Of a DNA stretch of 64,000 nt, positions 1 through 8,422 are shown in pieces. Positions within the stretch are counted from its first letter, which is position 1; every line of letters starts with the position of its first letter. The notes beneath the pieces were generated by a model. The model searched no databases, had not been told where the DNA came from, and saw only the letters and a program-made list of their open reading frames with translations. Made by a program: the position numbers and the translations under genes. The stretch comes from CAIYZT01 sp947461435 (lineage in GTDB: Bacteria > Pseudomonadota > Alphaproteobacteria > Rhodobacterales > Rhodobacteraceae). The DNA is taken from contig OZ260083.1 of assembly GCA_965284435.1 (NCBI GenBank), positions 558,001 to 622,000 of the forward strand. The letters run 5' to 3'.

Positions 1-698
1 GTAACTACCTTCTGGACATCATCGTTCGGGCCCCCAATCAGATCTTTTTGCGGGGCCGCGGTCTTGATGCGGAATTGGGCGGCAGTTTGCGGTTGCGCGG
101 AACCACGGCATCAATCCGACCCGAAGGATCCTTCGATCTGATCCGGGGCCGGTTGGATGTGGTGGGCCGTCGGTTGATCTTGTCCCAAGCGCAGCTTGTT
201 CTTGAAGGAGAGTTCATTCCGCGCGTTGATATCGTGGCGTCGATCGAAGATGCGGACATTATCAGCACGATCCGCATTTCTGGCCCCGCCAGTGACCCGG
301 CATTGTCGTTTGAATCGTCGCCGCAGTTACCCGACGAAGAAATCTTGGCCCAACTGTTGTTTGGCAAGCGGCTGCAAACCTTATCAGCGTTTCAGGCGGC
401 ACAGCTGGCGGCGGCCGTGCGCACCTTGGCCGGACAGGGCGGCGAGGGCCTTGTTGGCAAGATTCGCAAGGGATCGGGTTTGGACAACCTGGATATTCAG
501 ACGGACGAGGCCGGTCAGGCATCGCTGACAGCCGGAAAATACCTGTCTGAAAAGGTCTATTCCGAGATCACGATTGACCAAACCGGCACGTCACAGATTG
601 ATCTGAACTTCGACGTCAGACCGCATATTACCCTGAAGGGAAAGCTGGATTCCAACGGTGACACCGGTGTTGGGCTGTACCTTGAAAAGAATTACTGA
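1..698 (+). CDS. tamB: TamB-type translocation and assembly protein, C-terminal part
   Basis: The reading frame is open from base 3 and ends in TGA at 696-698, so the gene starts before the window. The visible 231 residues match the C-terminal domain of TamB (DUF490). They are beta-rich, with a glycine/leucine run around GGSLRLRG, the segment LPDEEILAQLLFGKRL, and a terminal strand ending in an aromatic residue (LYLEKNY). TamB is an inner-membrane-anchored protein that spans the periplasm and works with the Omp85 protein TamA in outer-membrane assembly or lipid transport. By family custom tamA would lie upstream, outside the window. The last seven bases overlap the 3' end of the convergent YihY-family gene. 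Family assignment is firm, but N-terminal features cannot be seen. Confidence 0.9.
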   Translation, partial: NYLLDIIVRAPNQIFLRGRGLDAELGGSLRLRGTTASIRPEGSFDLIRGRLDVVGRRLILSQAQLVLEGEFIPRVDIVASIEDADIISTIRISGPASDPALSFESSPQLPDEEILAQLLFGKRLQTLSAFQAAQLAAAVRTLAGQGGEGLVGKIRKGSGLDNLDIQTDEAGQASLTAGKYLSEKVYSEITIDQTGTSQIDLNFDVRPHITLKGKLDSNGDTGVGLYLEKNY

Positions 699-1537
699 CG
701 CTTTGCGCGCCGCATTTCCGCATCGATCGCAGCGCCCAGCAAAACGGCGTATGCGCTGACATAAAGCCAGATAAGCAGGGCGACCACAGCGCCGATGGAC
801 CCGTAAATCTGGTTATAGGTCGGGACAAATTCGAGATAGAGGGTAAAGCCGCGCGTCGCCAAACCCCAAATCACCACCGCGACGGCCAACCCGCGCGTGA
901 ACAGGGCTGGACGCCGATTGACCTGAAAGTTGGGGCCAAATCGATAAGCCAATGCGGTGGCCAAAACGACCAAAGCCAGACCGACCACCTCGCTGAAGGC
1001 GGGTGAACTGAACGTCGCGGCAAAGCGGGGGGGCAAAAAGCGGACCAATACCGGCAAGACAACCGACATCAACATGGCCGCAAGGGCCAGCGCCATCACG
1101 ACCAAGGTCAGCAACATCGCACTAAGCTGATGGCGGTGGCCAGCACGGTTGGGCAATTGGTGAATGGCATTCAGGCCGCGGATCATGGCCGCCACGCCCG
1201 CTCTGGCTGACCACAAGGCAAACAACGTTGAAATGAGTGTGGCCCAACCCAAGGTGCCGCCACTGGCTGCAAGCAGGCCTTCGACCTGCGTTTCAATCAG
1301 AACAGCGGCATCGGGCGGCAAAATGTCTTTCAACAAGGTCACTTGATCGCGGATAACCTGCGGGTCAAACGCCACGCCCCATATCGTGATCAACGCGGCT
1401 GCCGCTGGGAAAATCGCCAAAAAGGAAAAGAAGGCTACACCCGCAGAAATCAGGTCAAGCTCTGCCTGTTCAACACGACGATAAAACCGCCAGAAGGCCG
1501 CCAAAACCTTGGGTGAAGCGATGCGTTGAAGGCCCAA
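692..1537 (-). CDS. YihY/BrkB family inner-membrane protein
   Basis: This is a 281-residue polytopic protein with about six hydrophobic segments. The first, near residues 28-55, reads ISAGVAFFSFLAIFPAAAAL, which is typical of the YihY/virulence factor BrkB family (sometimes called RNase BN in error). The family's function is unclear; it is not a nuclease. The start is a TTG at 1537. An in-frame stop lies just upstream and no ATG precedes the conserved part, so the start is uncertain by a few codons. The charged tail AIDAEMRRAKRQ follows the last helix. It runs convergently into tamB with a seven-base overlap. Confidence 0.88.
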   Translation of the reverse strand: MGLQRIASPKVLAAFWRFYRRVEQAELDLISAGVAFFSFLAIFPAAAALITIWGVAFDPQVIRDQVTLLKDILPPDAAVLIETQVEGLLAASGGTLGWATLISTLFALWSARAGVAAMIRGLNAIHQLPNRAGHRHQLSAMLLTLVVMALALAAMLMSVVLPVLVRFLPPRFAATFSSPAFSEVVGLALVVLATALAYRFGPNFQVNRRPALFTRGLAVAVVIWGLATRGFTLYLEFVPTYNQIYGSIGAVVALLIWLYVSAYAVLLGAAIDAEMRRAKRQ

Positions 1538-1567
1538 ACTGGCACCCCATGTCTACAAAAGGCGCAC

Positions 1568-1597
1568 AAAAGAAAAAGGGCGGCCGAAGGCACGCCC
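1568..1597 (-). terminator. Intrinsic terminator after small exported protein gene
   Basis: Read on the minus strand, a G/C-rich hairpin (GGGCGTGCC, loop TTC, GGCCGCCC, with one bulged T) is followed by TTTTTCTTTT. It lies 31 bases past the stop of the small exported protein gene and before the YihY gene, so it probably separates the two transcription units. Confidence 0.7.
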
Positions 1598-1628
1598 ATT
1601 CCCTTATCCATTCAGTCGCGTCGGAAGA

Positions 1629-1817
1629 TTACAGCTGCGTTGCAGCCAGAACCACGAGCAGCAACAACGGAACAACGATACCAGCGTTGATGCTGGAGGT
1701 CGGGCCCACGACAACAGCTGCGGGTTCACCTTCGACGGCAACAACAACCGGGCCGCCAGCCGAAGCTGCGGTAGCTGCGAGCGAGGAAGCAAGTACGAGT
1801 GCAGAGATCTTTTTCAT
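1629..1817 (-). CDS. Small exported protein with C-terminal hydrophobic segment (copy 1)
   Basis: The 62-residue product starts at ATG 1817, chosen because GGAG sits six bases upstream; a longer frame would begin four codons earlier. Residues 1-23 form a signal peptide (MKKISALVLASSLAATAASA). A short proline/valine/glycine-rich middle follows, and the C-terminus is strongly hydrophobic: SINAGIVVPLLLLVVLAATQL. The gene lies downstream of yjbH and yjbF on the same strand. That position recalls yjbE of the enterobacterial yjbEFGH operon, which also encodes a small exported protein, but the sequence likeness is too weak to claim homology. A second gene at 14000-14173 has the same layout and nearly the same tail. 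Function is unknown. The product could be a single-pass membrane peptide facing the periplasm or a cell-surface peptide. Confidence 0.8.
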   Translation of the reverse strand: MKKISALVLASSLAATAASAGGPVVVAVEGEPAAVVVGPTSSINAGIVVPLLLLVVLAATQL

Positions 1818-1898
1818 AGTAAGCTCCAAAAAGTTAAGGCGGATACGAAGCGCTAATTATCATACACTATAAGCTAGGGAAAGACGCTTTTCACAACA

Positions 1899-2594
1899 TC
1901 AGTCGATTATCGCCTGCAGCTGCATATTTTCAACACCGATCATTCGCGATTGTCTGGATTGGCGAATGACGCCCTTGGTATCAAACCAGTATGTGTTCGT
2001 AAATGTACCGGCAGACCCAATGCAGTTTTCATCAACTTTCTTGGTCAGATAATTTAAGCCAAGAATTACGATTTCTTCATTATTTGAAAGACTTAAGGTA
2101 CAAGTGTACTCTTGCAGTTGAGTCTGATCAGCACCGTCTAGGATGTAATGTTTACGGCTGTAAGTCCCCGATCCTGCGAATAGAACATCTGCAGTCGGAG
2201 CCTCGGCGGACATCAAATCTTGGCCAAAACCGCGTGTGGCAATAATGACGCCCTTGCGCAGCGCAATTGTCTGATATTCGGGATTTGCCCAAGTCACGAC
2301 ATCGGCGTTTGTTCCCAATGGCACCATAAAGGTTGCAAGTCCGATGGATCGGTCCGTTACAGCAATCACAGGCTGTCCGGCTTCTTCCAGAACGCGTCGG
2401 CCTTCGGCCAATGTGGCAGCGTCGGGCTGTAGCGCGGGCGAAGATTGTCCGGCTTCGGGTGTGCCTTTCAGTTTTTGGATTTCCGCTTGCAAGATGGCCT
2501 TGATCGGGATCGCCGCAGGTTTTTTGTCATTCCCGCAGCCACCCAGCGCAATCGCCAGAAGGATGGACACGCCAATGACCCGTGCTTGGGTCAT
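1899..2594 (-). CDS. yjbF: YjbF/GfcB family outer-membrane lipoprotein
   Basis: The start is ATG 2594, which overlaps the yjbH stop in an ATGA junction; the open frame extends six codons further but that start is less likely. The 231-residue product begins with a lipoprotein signal peptide whose lipobox is LGGC near residue 20. The body is compatible with the YjbF/GfcB (group 4 capsule) lipoprotein family, with the stretch GLATFMVPLGTNADVVTW and a late Trp-Phe segment (TYWFDTKG). Together with YjbH it is expected to act at the outer membrane in exopolysaccharide secretion. No yjbG gene lies between them, unlike the enterobacterial operon. Confidence 0.82.
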   Translation of the reverse strand: MTQARVIGVSILLAIALGGCGNDKKPAAIPIKAILQAEIQKLKGTPEAGQSSPALQPDAATLAEGRRVLEEAGQPVIAVTDRSIGLATFMVPLGTNADVVTWANPEYQTIALRKGVIIATRGFGQDLMSAEAPTADVLFAGSGTYSRKHYILDGADQTQLQEYTCTLSLSNNEEIVILGLNYLTKKVDENCIGSAGTFTNTYWFDTKGVIRQSRQSRMIGVENMQLQAIID

Positions 2595-4747
2595 TTCCAG
2601 AACCGGCCCCATTGTTCGTCAAGCCCGTTTGACGAATAATCCATCAGCAAATCATGCAGCCGATCATCGACAGCCAGACGCGCGCCAGCATTTCCGATGA
2701 ACGGCTGGAGGGTTATGGGCTTGGTAGCGCGGTTTGGTTGGCCCGTCAGCCAAGTCATCGGCACCTCGATGCGCAGACCCTGTTCCGCCCCGCCAGCAGA
2801 AGTGGCGTCTGTGACGGTCAGGTAGGTGCCCAACTTCCACCCATTTTCAAATCGGCGCGTCAGCGTCAGCGTGCCGCCAAGATCGCCCGCCAAGTACTTT
2901 CCAAGATCCAACTGCGCCTGATATCCTTCGCCCAAGTTCAGATAGCCAGACACATGGCCGGTCGGAACGAGATAGTCATACTCTGAAAATCCAAGGCCAC
3001 CGTTTGTGTCGCGTTGCGCGACATAATTCGCCTCGGCCCCCAAGGCCCAACGTTTTCCGGCGGGCATCCACAGGATTTCCGTTGAAACGCCGCCGAACAT
3101 TTGCTCCAGATAACCGGCAGTGACGCGGCCATACAGATCCTGTCCAATCCGCCCGTGCCAAGACGCGGTGAGTGTTTCCAGCGCGGGATCGCCGTTTTGC
3201 CGGTATAGCTCGGCATCACTTCGGACAGGCGGCAAACCACTTCCCGACGCGCCAGAGGGCGTTCCCACATTGCTGAACGCGACTTTGGTAATTGATCCTT
3301 GAATCACCACACCCGGCGCCGCTTCGTACCGCGTGGCCAATCGCAAGCCGACATCGCCAGACACGGCAGCGCCAGGTTCCAAAAAGCGCAGACGCGCATA
3401 GGGCGCGATGGACCATTTGAAATCTGGGTAAATCTGGGGGTTCCACGACAAATTGGCCATCGGCGCGCCCGCATCCACGATCTGCGCGCGGCCCCGCAAA
3501 ACAGCGGCATTATTGCCTGTGAATTCAAGCGCTTCGATATCGGTCCGCTTTACAACCACCTTTGACGCCGGCACACCATCAACCATGGGTACGATTTCGA
3601 AGATTTCCACCGATGCAGGCATCAGATGGGTCATGGCACGGGCGACACGACCAACGGCCTGCGCTTCGGCATCGAGTTTTGAATTGCGAAACCTGACCTG
3701 CGCTGTGGTGCCAGTATAGCTTAACGCCTCGACGATCACGCCACTGCGTTCAAGGAATTTCGCGAGGTTTTCGATCAAGATCGGTTGGGCCTCGGTTTGG
3801 CTGATCCATTCGGTTGACCACGCCTCGGGGTCTTGGCTGTAGGCGACCCGTGGTTTGACGGGCGTTGGTCCTGCACCGCCCATGGCCCCACCGGGCCGCT
3901 GGCTGGGATCCAGAATGATCTGCGCAGCAAGGCCTATTTCACTGCCATAAAGATAATAGGCGCCAAATTTCAACATCTGAGAATGCTGATACTCGACCCC
4001 AAAGTTATAGGGGCTGTTCACGTCAAAGGTCTGCCGGTTGACGGATTCCTCGACGTAGGCATCCGAGGAATATTCAGCCTTTGCTGTCCAACGATCATTA
4101 ATCCGCCACTCGATACCGGCGAAGGGCGCGACATCGCCTTTGAAGGCCTGATCAAGGGCCAAGGCACCATCCGACGACGGGGCTGGTCTGGGCCCAAAGG
4201 GTGCGCCAATGGCACCTTGGGTCGACAAACGACCCCATCCAAGGCCACCTGTTACGGCGATGCGGTCAGTGACATGCTTTGTTGCGGCAATGTATTCGCC
4301 CGACTGGACCCCCGGACCCAGAATATCCATCAACCCGATTGTCACACCGGGAAGGGCGCGACTTTCTTGCAGGACATGAAACCGAAGATCCAAAGAGCGA
4401 TCGAAATATTCGCTCAGGGCATCAGATCCCACGCAAGACGGCGGACAAACGGCATCATTCCAGTTCCGCGTTGTTGTGGTTCGCAAGCTTCCCGAAAGCC
4501 ACGGGGCGGCCTGAAAGCTGATGGTGCTGCGGCTTATGGGGCCAAAGTTGGTCACCGAGAACCCCAAAAACTCATCCGGCATTGCCCCGGCGGCGGGCAT
4601 ATCGATCAATCCGGGCGCACCGGAAAAGTTCAGCGATATGCCCGTTTCGGCGCGCATCGGGCTTGCAACTGTCAGGGCCAGTCCGACAAGGACGGCCCAG
4701 CCATATCCAAAGCGGACTGTCGGCTGTTTTGGCATTGGAACTATCAT
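2591..4747 (-). CDS. yjbH: YjbH-domain outer-membrane protein for exopolysaccharide secretion
   Basis: The 718-residue product belongs to the YjbH (DUF940) family of large outer-membrane proteins linked to exopolysaccharide export. ATG 4747 and ATG 4735 are both possible starts; the second gives MPKQPTVRF followed by a signal peptide ending near PMRA. After it comes the typical motif SGAPGLIDMPAAGAMPDE at the start of the mature protein. The rest has alternating aromatic/polar strands and many Tyr and Trp residues, as expected of a beta-barrel. It is co-directional with the upstream sugar dehydratase gene (60-base gap) and overlaps yjbF by four bases, so a single operon is likely. Confidence 0.9.
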   Translation of the reverse strand: MIVPMPKQPTVRFGYGWAVLVGLALTVASPMRAETGISLNFSGAPGLIDMPAAGAMPDEFLGFSVTNFGPISRSTISFQAAPWLSGSLRTTTTRNWNDAVCPPSCVGSDALSEYFDRSLDLRFHVLQESRALPGVTIGLMDILGPGVQSGEYIAATKHVTDRIAVTGGLGWGRLSTQGAIGAPFGPRPAPSSDGALALDQAFKGDVAPFAGIEWRINDRWTAKAEYSSDAYVEESVNRQTFDVNSPYNFGVEYQHSQMLKFGAYYLYGSEIGLAAQIILDPSQRPGGAMGGAGPTPVKPRVAYSQDPEAWSTEWISQTEAQPILIENLAKFLERSGVIVEALSYTGTTAQVRFRNSKLDAEAQAVGRVARAMTHLMPASVEIFEIVPMVDGVPASKVVVKRTDIEALEFTGNNAAVLRGRAQIVDAGAPMANLSWNPQIYPDFKWSIAPYARLRFLEPGAAVSGDVGLRLATRYEAAPGVVIQGSITKVAFSNVGTPSGASGSGLPPVRSDAELYRQNGDPALETLTASWHGRIGQDLYGRVTAGYLEQMFGGVSTEILWMPAGKRWALGAEANYVAQRDTNGGLGFSEYDYLVPTGHVSGYLNLGEGYQAQLDLGKYLAGDLGGTLTLTRRFENGWKLGTYLTVTDATSAGGAEQGLRIEVPMTWLTGQPNRATKPITLQPFIGNAGARLAVDDRLHDLLMDYSSNGLDEQWGRFWK

Positions 4748-4807
4748 AAGGGACAGCTTAGGGCATTGGTGCTTGACGGCAACTCTATTTCGCGACGTTG
4801 CAGCAGC

Positions 4808-6739
4808 TTAACCGCGCGTGAGGGGGCGACGAACCTCGGGGCGGGGCCCTTCAGAGGACTGAAACCCTTCAACGTAGATCATGGCAAGCTGCCTGGCCGC
4901 GTCTGCATCGCCGCGGTTGACGGCTTTACCAAGGTCTTGCAAGGCAATGGCCATATCCAGCTCTGACAGCGAACTTTCGCGGGCGCGCATAATCTTGGAG
5001 TGGGGGGTGGTGAGCAGTCCTTCACCAATCAACAGCTCTTCATGAAGCTTCTCACCGGGACGCAAACCGATGATATCAATTTCAACATCGCCATCCGGAT
5101 TTTCATCGTCACGCACAGAATATCCCGATGCTTCAATCATTTGGCGCGCCAAATCGATGATTTTCATTGGCTTGCCCATATCCAACACAAAAACATCGCC
5201 GCCCCGAGAGGATTCCGTATGCGCAAAAGACCCGGCCAAAAGGACCAAACGCACGGCCTCCGTGATGGTCATGAAGAAGCGGGTCACGTCTGGGTCGGTC
5301 ACGGTCACGGGGCCGCCGCGCGCAATCTGTTCGTTGAACAACGGCACAACAGAGCCCGACGATCCCAGAACGTTCCCAAATCGGACCATTGAAAAGACCG
5401 TCTTGCGGGATCGCTTGGCCAGATCTTGTACAACCAACTCTGCCAACCGCTTTGATGCCCCCATGATGTTGGTTGGGCGAACGGCCTTGTCGGTCGAAAT
5501 CAGAATGAACCTCTCTACCCCTGCCTCTTCGGCCGCGTCGGCCAAGACGCGGGTTCCAAGGACATTATTCATCATGCCGGCCAAGGGGTTGGATTCAACC
5601 AAGGGCACATGTTTGTACGCCGCAGCGTGAATTGTGACCTGAACACCATTATTGGACATGATGGCGCGCGAAATACGGGAATCCGTGACGGATCCAAGAA
5701 CCGGGATGATTTCGATGCTGTTGGCCCGTGCATCTTCGCGCAGCTCTTTGTCGATTGCGTAAAGTGCCGCCTCACTGACTTCCATCAGAACAAGCCGGCG
5801 CGGGGCATGTTCAACCAATTGCCGGCAAATTTCAGACCCGATTGATCCGCCAGCCCCTGTCACCAAAATGACCTTTCCACGATAGGCATCGGACCCTTCG
5901 GGCATCAGCGTTTCGATCTGCTTGCGGCCCAGCAGTTTCCCCGGAAGAATTGGTGCCAGCGTGTCAATAATTGCCTCGGTCCCGGCAAGTTGCGCAAATG
6001 AGGGAACGGCAAAGACATCAACCCCAAATGCCTGAAGCCGCCGGGCGATCTGCGCCTGCTTTGGCGCGGAAATGGACGGCATCGCCAACAAGACCCGATC
6101 AATCTCGCGGTTCTTTGCCAAGATAGCGATGCGATCAGGCGAAAACACCTTAAGACCCGCGATCGTCAAGGATTGAAGCGATTTGCTGTCATCCACAAAG
6201 GCAACGGGAACAATGCTATCGTGGGATTTAAGGGCCGCCGCCAATTGCATGCCTGTGGTCCCCGCCCCGTAAATCACAACGCGGCAGCGCGGTTGCGACG
6301 ATCGCAAGACCCACAGGAGCAAGCGCAGCATGATGGCACGGGAAGCGACGGAGGACAGAAAATAGATGAGACCAAACAAAATCGCCGCCACAGGCGGCAA
6401 GACGTAACCGATAAATTTGGCGAAAACATACAAGGACGCTGCCAAGAATGCAGAACAGGCCCCGGTGATCAGAATAGCCTGCGATTCATAGGATTTGAGT
6501 TTGATTTTCGGAATGCCGAAGGCTGTCGACAGGATCGCAGCCATGATCGACAGAAAGGGAAACAGCAGCCATACTTGGCGTGACAAGGTCAGCGGCGTGA
6601 GATCATTATACAAAACCGCAATCGACAAAAGCAACGCAAAGGGCGCAAGCACCACGTCAACGCCAAGGATGACAACACGCTTTATGCGACGAGACATACC
6701 CGCGAAAACAGACAACAATTTTCGTGTCATGCGTTTCAT
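4808..6739 (-). CDS. CapD/WbpM-type membrane nucleoside-diphosphate-sugar 4,6-dehydratase
   Basis: This 643-residue protein has four or five N-terminal membrane helices (about residues 20-155), then a first nucleotide-binding fold (GAGTTGMQLAAAL), then the catalytic SDR domain with the glycine motif VTGAGGSIGSEICRQL. The active-site signature is the extended type: STDKAVRP, followed by MGASK where a Tyr-x-x-x-Lys would usually be. This matches FlaA1/PglF/WbpM/CapD enzymes, which turn UDP-GlcNAc into a 4-keto-6-deoxy sugar at the inner membrane. The neighbours (sugar transferase, epimerase, Wza, YjbH) place it in exopolysaccharide or glycan synthesis. The start ATG 6739 follows a GGTAG; ATG 6730 is an alternative. 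Confidence 0.92.
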   Translation of the reverse strand: MKRMTRKLLSVFAGMSRRIKRVVILGVDVVLAPFALLLSIAVLYNDLTPLTLSRQVWLLFPFLSIMAAILSTAFGIPKIKLKSYESQAILITGACSAFLAASLYVFAKFIGYVLPPVAAILFGLIYFLSSVASRAIMLRLLLWVLRSSQPRCRVVIYGAGTTGMQLAAALKSHDSIVPVAFVDDSKSLQSLTIAGLKVFSPDRIAILAKNREIDRVLLAMPSISAPKQAQIARRLQAFGVDVFAVPSFAQLAGTEAIIDTLAPILPGKLLGRKQIETLMPEGSDAYRGKVILVTGAGGSIGSEICRQLVEHAPRRLVLMEVSEAALYAIDKELREDARANSIEIIPVLGSVTDSRISRAIMSNNGVQVTIHAAAYKHVPLVESNPLAGMMNNVLGTRVLADAAEEAGVERFILISTDKAVRPTNIMGASKRLAELVVQDLAKRSRKTVFSMVRFGNVLGSSGSVVPLFNEQIARGGPVTVTDPDVTRFFMTITEAVRLVLLAGSFAHTESSRGGDVFVLDMGKPMKIIDLARQMIEASGYSVRDDENPDGDVEIDIIGLRPGEKLHEELLIGEGLLTTPHSKIMRARESSLSELDMAIALQDLGKAVNRGDADAARQLAMIYVEGFQSSEGPRPEVRRPLTRG

Positions 6740-6848
6740 ATTCTACCAATTTGGATAGCGAAAAAAGAAAAATGGGCCGACTAATATTCACCAGCTTATA
6801 CGCAAAACATAGAAGATTTAACGGATCAAAACAACACTGCGTGCGGCA

Positions 6849-7463
6849 TCATCGACGCAGTCCAGTGGCACGCAAAAAGGTTTTTGTCATAATCGAAACA
6901 TCAAAGCAAATGGAACTATGCTTTTGGTATATAAGATCAATCTTGGCCTTAACCGGGATGCATCGTTCGACGTATACACGTTCTGTTTCAACCGCGGTAA
7001 CACATTGGGCCAAAAGCCGCTCTTCGTGACGATGATAGGTGATGGTTGCCAACCCGGTAATCCCCGGCCGCGACCTTAATACCTTGGCGTATAGATCCGG
7101 GAATCGTTCGACATAGGTGCGCAAGGGCGGCCGCGGTCCGACGAACGACATATCGCCGCGCAAGACATTCCAGAGCTGCGGAATTTCATCAGCCCGCGTA
7201 CGCCTGAGTTTGCGGCCCATTGGCGTTATCCGCCCGGCCTTGTCACCGCCAGAAACCCCACTGTTTTCAGCAACGACCGTCATTGTCCGAAGTTTCCACA
7301 ACTTGAAACTTTTTCCGGGCGCCGACATCCGTTCTGCGACGTAAAAGACCGGTCGGCCCTCTTTCACAAAGAGATACACGAGCAGGACCAGAAAAGGCGG
7401 CAGGATGAATGCGCCAAGAATGAAGACCGCCCCAAGATCGTAAATCCGCTTGCCCCAGGTCAT
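6849..7463 (-). CDS. Undecaprenyl-phosphate sugar phosphotransferase (WcaJ/PglC family)
   Basis: The 204-residue product is a monotopic phosphoglycosyl transferase of the bacterial sugar transferase family (PF02397). Visible features are an N-terminal hydrophobic hairpin (GAVFILGAFILPPFLVLLVY), then KLWKLRTM, and the hallmark ADEIPQLWNVLRGDMSFVGP followed by RP. Such enzymes transfer a sugar-1-phosphate from a UDP-sugar to undecaprenyl phosphate, the first membrane step of polysaccharide or glycan assembly. The start ATG 7463 overlaps the stop of the upstream epimerase as ATGA; a GTG two codons earlier is less likely. It lacks the large N-terminal domain of WcaJ, so it is the short PglC-like form. 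Confidence 0.93.
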   Translation of the reverse strand: MTWGKRIYDLGAVFILGAFILPPFLVLLVYLFVKEGRPVFYVAERMSAPGKSFKLWKLRTMTVVAENSGVSGGDKAGRITPMGRKLRRTRADEIPQLWNVLRGDMSFVGPRPPLRTYVERFPDLYAKVLRSRPGITGLATITYHRHEERLLAQCVTAVETERVYVERCIPVKAKIDLIYQKHSSICFDVSIMTKTFLRATGLRR

Positions 7464-8296
7464 GGCCACTTTCCTTTCAGTCCGTCCAACTCGGCCACAA
7501 GATCAAGGGCATTGGCCCTTGGAAGGTCAATGATCTTTGCCAAAAGGGTGACGTCTACTTCTACTTTGGGCACCACACCAGACCTCGGCGGGCCAAATTT
7601 CCACGGCCGTGCGCTGGCCCGCAGCAGATCGGCCATGCCCAAGCTTTTGGGCTGTGCGACATTGATCACGGACGGAACCTGCGCACCCGAGGCCAGAAGA
7701 TTTAACAGTCCTCCAATCACCCGCACAAAGGTGAGGGGGCCGATATACGATCTTTCTGGCCCATTTTTTTGGCCGTCAACGGGATCCAGTGTCACCTCTG
7801 TTTTGCGTTCGCCCAGTAGGGCATCCGCGCCGACCAAATTTGCCAGACGCAGAATCGTCAGCTTTTCGCCCAAGGAATTTACCAGCTCGTGTTCAGCGGC
7901 CAACTTGGTGCGCCCATAGTCGTTTTGTGGGTTTGGGGTGGAGTCTTCCATGATTGGGGCGGATTGGGGCGCGTAAACGGCAACCGTGGATAGAAAAAGG
8001 ACGTGTTGAAAATCAAGGCTGCGATCGGCGTGACTTATCGCCTTGGCCATCCCTATATTGTCGGCCAAATTCGCGGATTGTCCACGACCGGGCAATGCCG
8101 CCGCCAAGTGAAGCAAGATCGCCCTTTGCGGTACGGGGGGTAAAGCCGCTGCGGTCAAATCCCAAACCAGCGAACCCGGTGATCCAAGGCGCGATGTCCA
8201 ATCAGTCGAATCCACGTTGAAATTGAGCTCGTCCTTGCACAGCTTAAGCAATCGGCCGATGCGGCCCTGCGCGCCCGTTACGACCAAAGATGTCAT
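7460..8296 (-). CDS. NAD-dependent sugar epimerase/dehydratase
   Basis: The 278-residue extended SDR protein has the N-terminal Rossmann motif VTGAQGRIG (residues 6-14) and a YGRTK catalytic Tyr-x-x-x-Lys near the middle. These are the marks of NAD-dependent nucleotide-sugar epimerases or reductases. The gene starts at ATG 8296 with GGAG six bases upstream and ends in a four-base overlap with the sugar transferase, so the two are co-translated. The substrate cannot be read from sequence; a sugar used for the lipid-linked glycan started by its neighbour is likely. It is divergent from the Wza-type gene, and the 126-base gap should hold both promoters. Confidence 0.85.
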   Translation of the reverse strand: MTSLVVTGAQGRIGRLLKLCKDELNFNVDSTDWTSRLGSPGSLVWDLTAAALPPVPQRAILLHLAAALPGRGQSANLADNIGMAKAISHADRSLDFQHVLFLSTVAVYAPQSAPIMEDSTPNPQNDYGRTKLAAEHELVNSLGEKLTILRLANLVGADALLGERKTEVTLDPVDGQKNGPERSYIGPLTFVRVIGGLLNLLASGAQVPSVINVAQPKSLGMADLLRASARPWKFGPPRSGVVPKVEVDVTLLAKIIDLPRANALDLVAELDGLKGKWP

Positions 8297-8422
8297 CCAA
8301 TTCTCCAGTTATCCCCAGCCGCATGCGTTAAAATCGGACATTCAGGTTGACCCCGCAAGGTTGCAAAGTATGTTCGGACAAGTTTTTTGGCCTGTGCTGT
8401 GCCGGTCAGATGGAGTCAATCT

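Noticed and set aside
3833..4966. 377-codon plus-strand frame
   Set aside because: It runs antisense across yjbH and the dehydratase gene start, both of which have clear family motifs; its own translation shows none.
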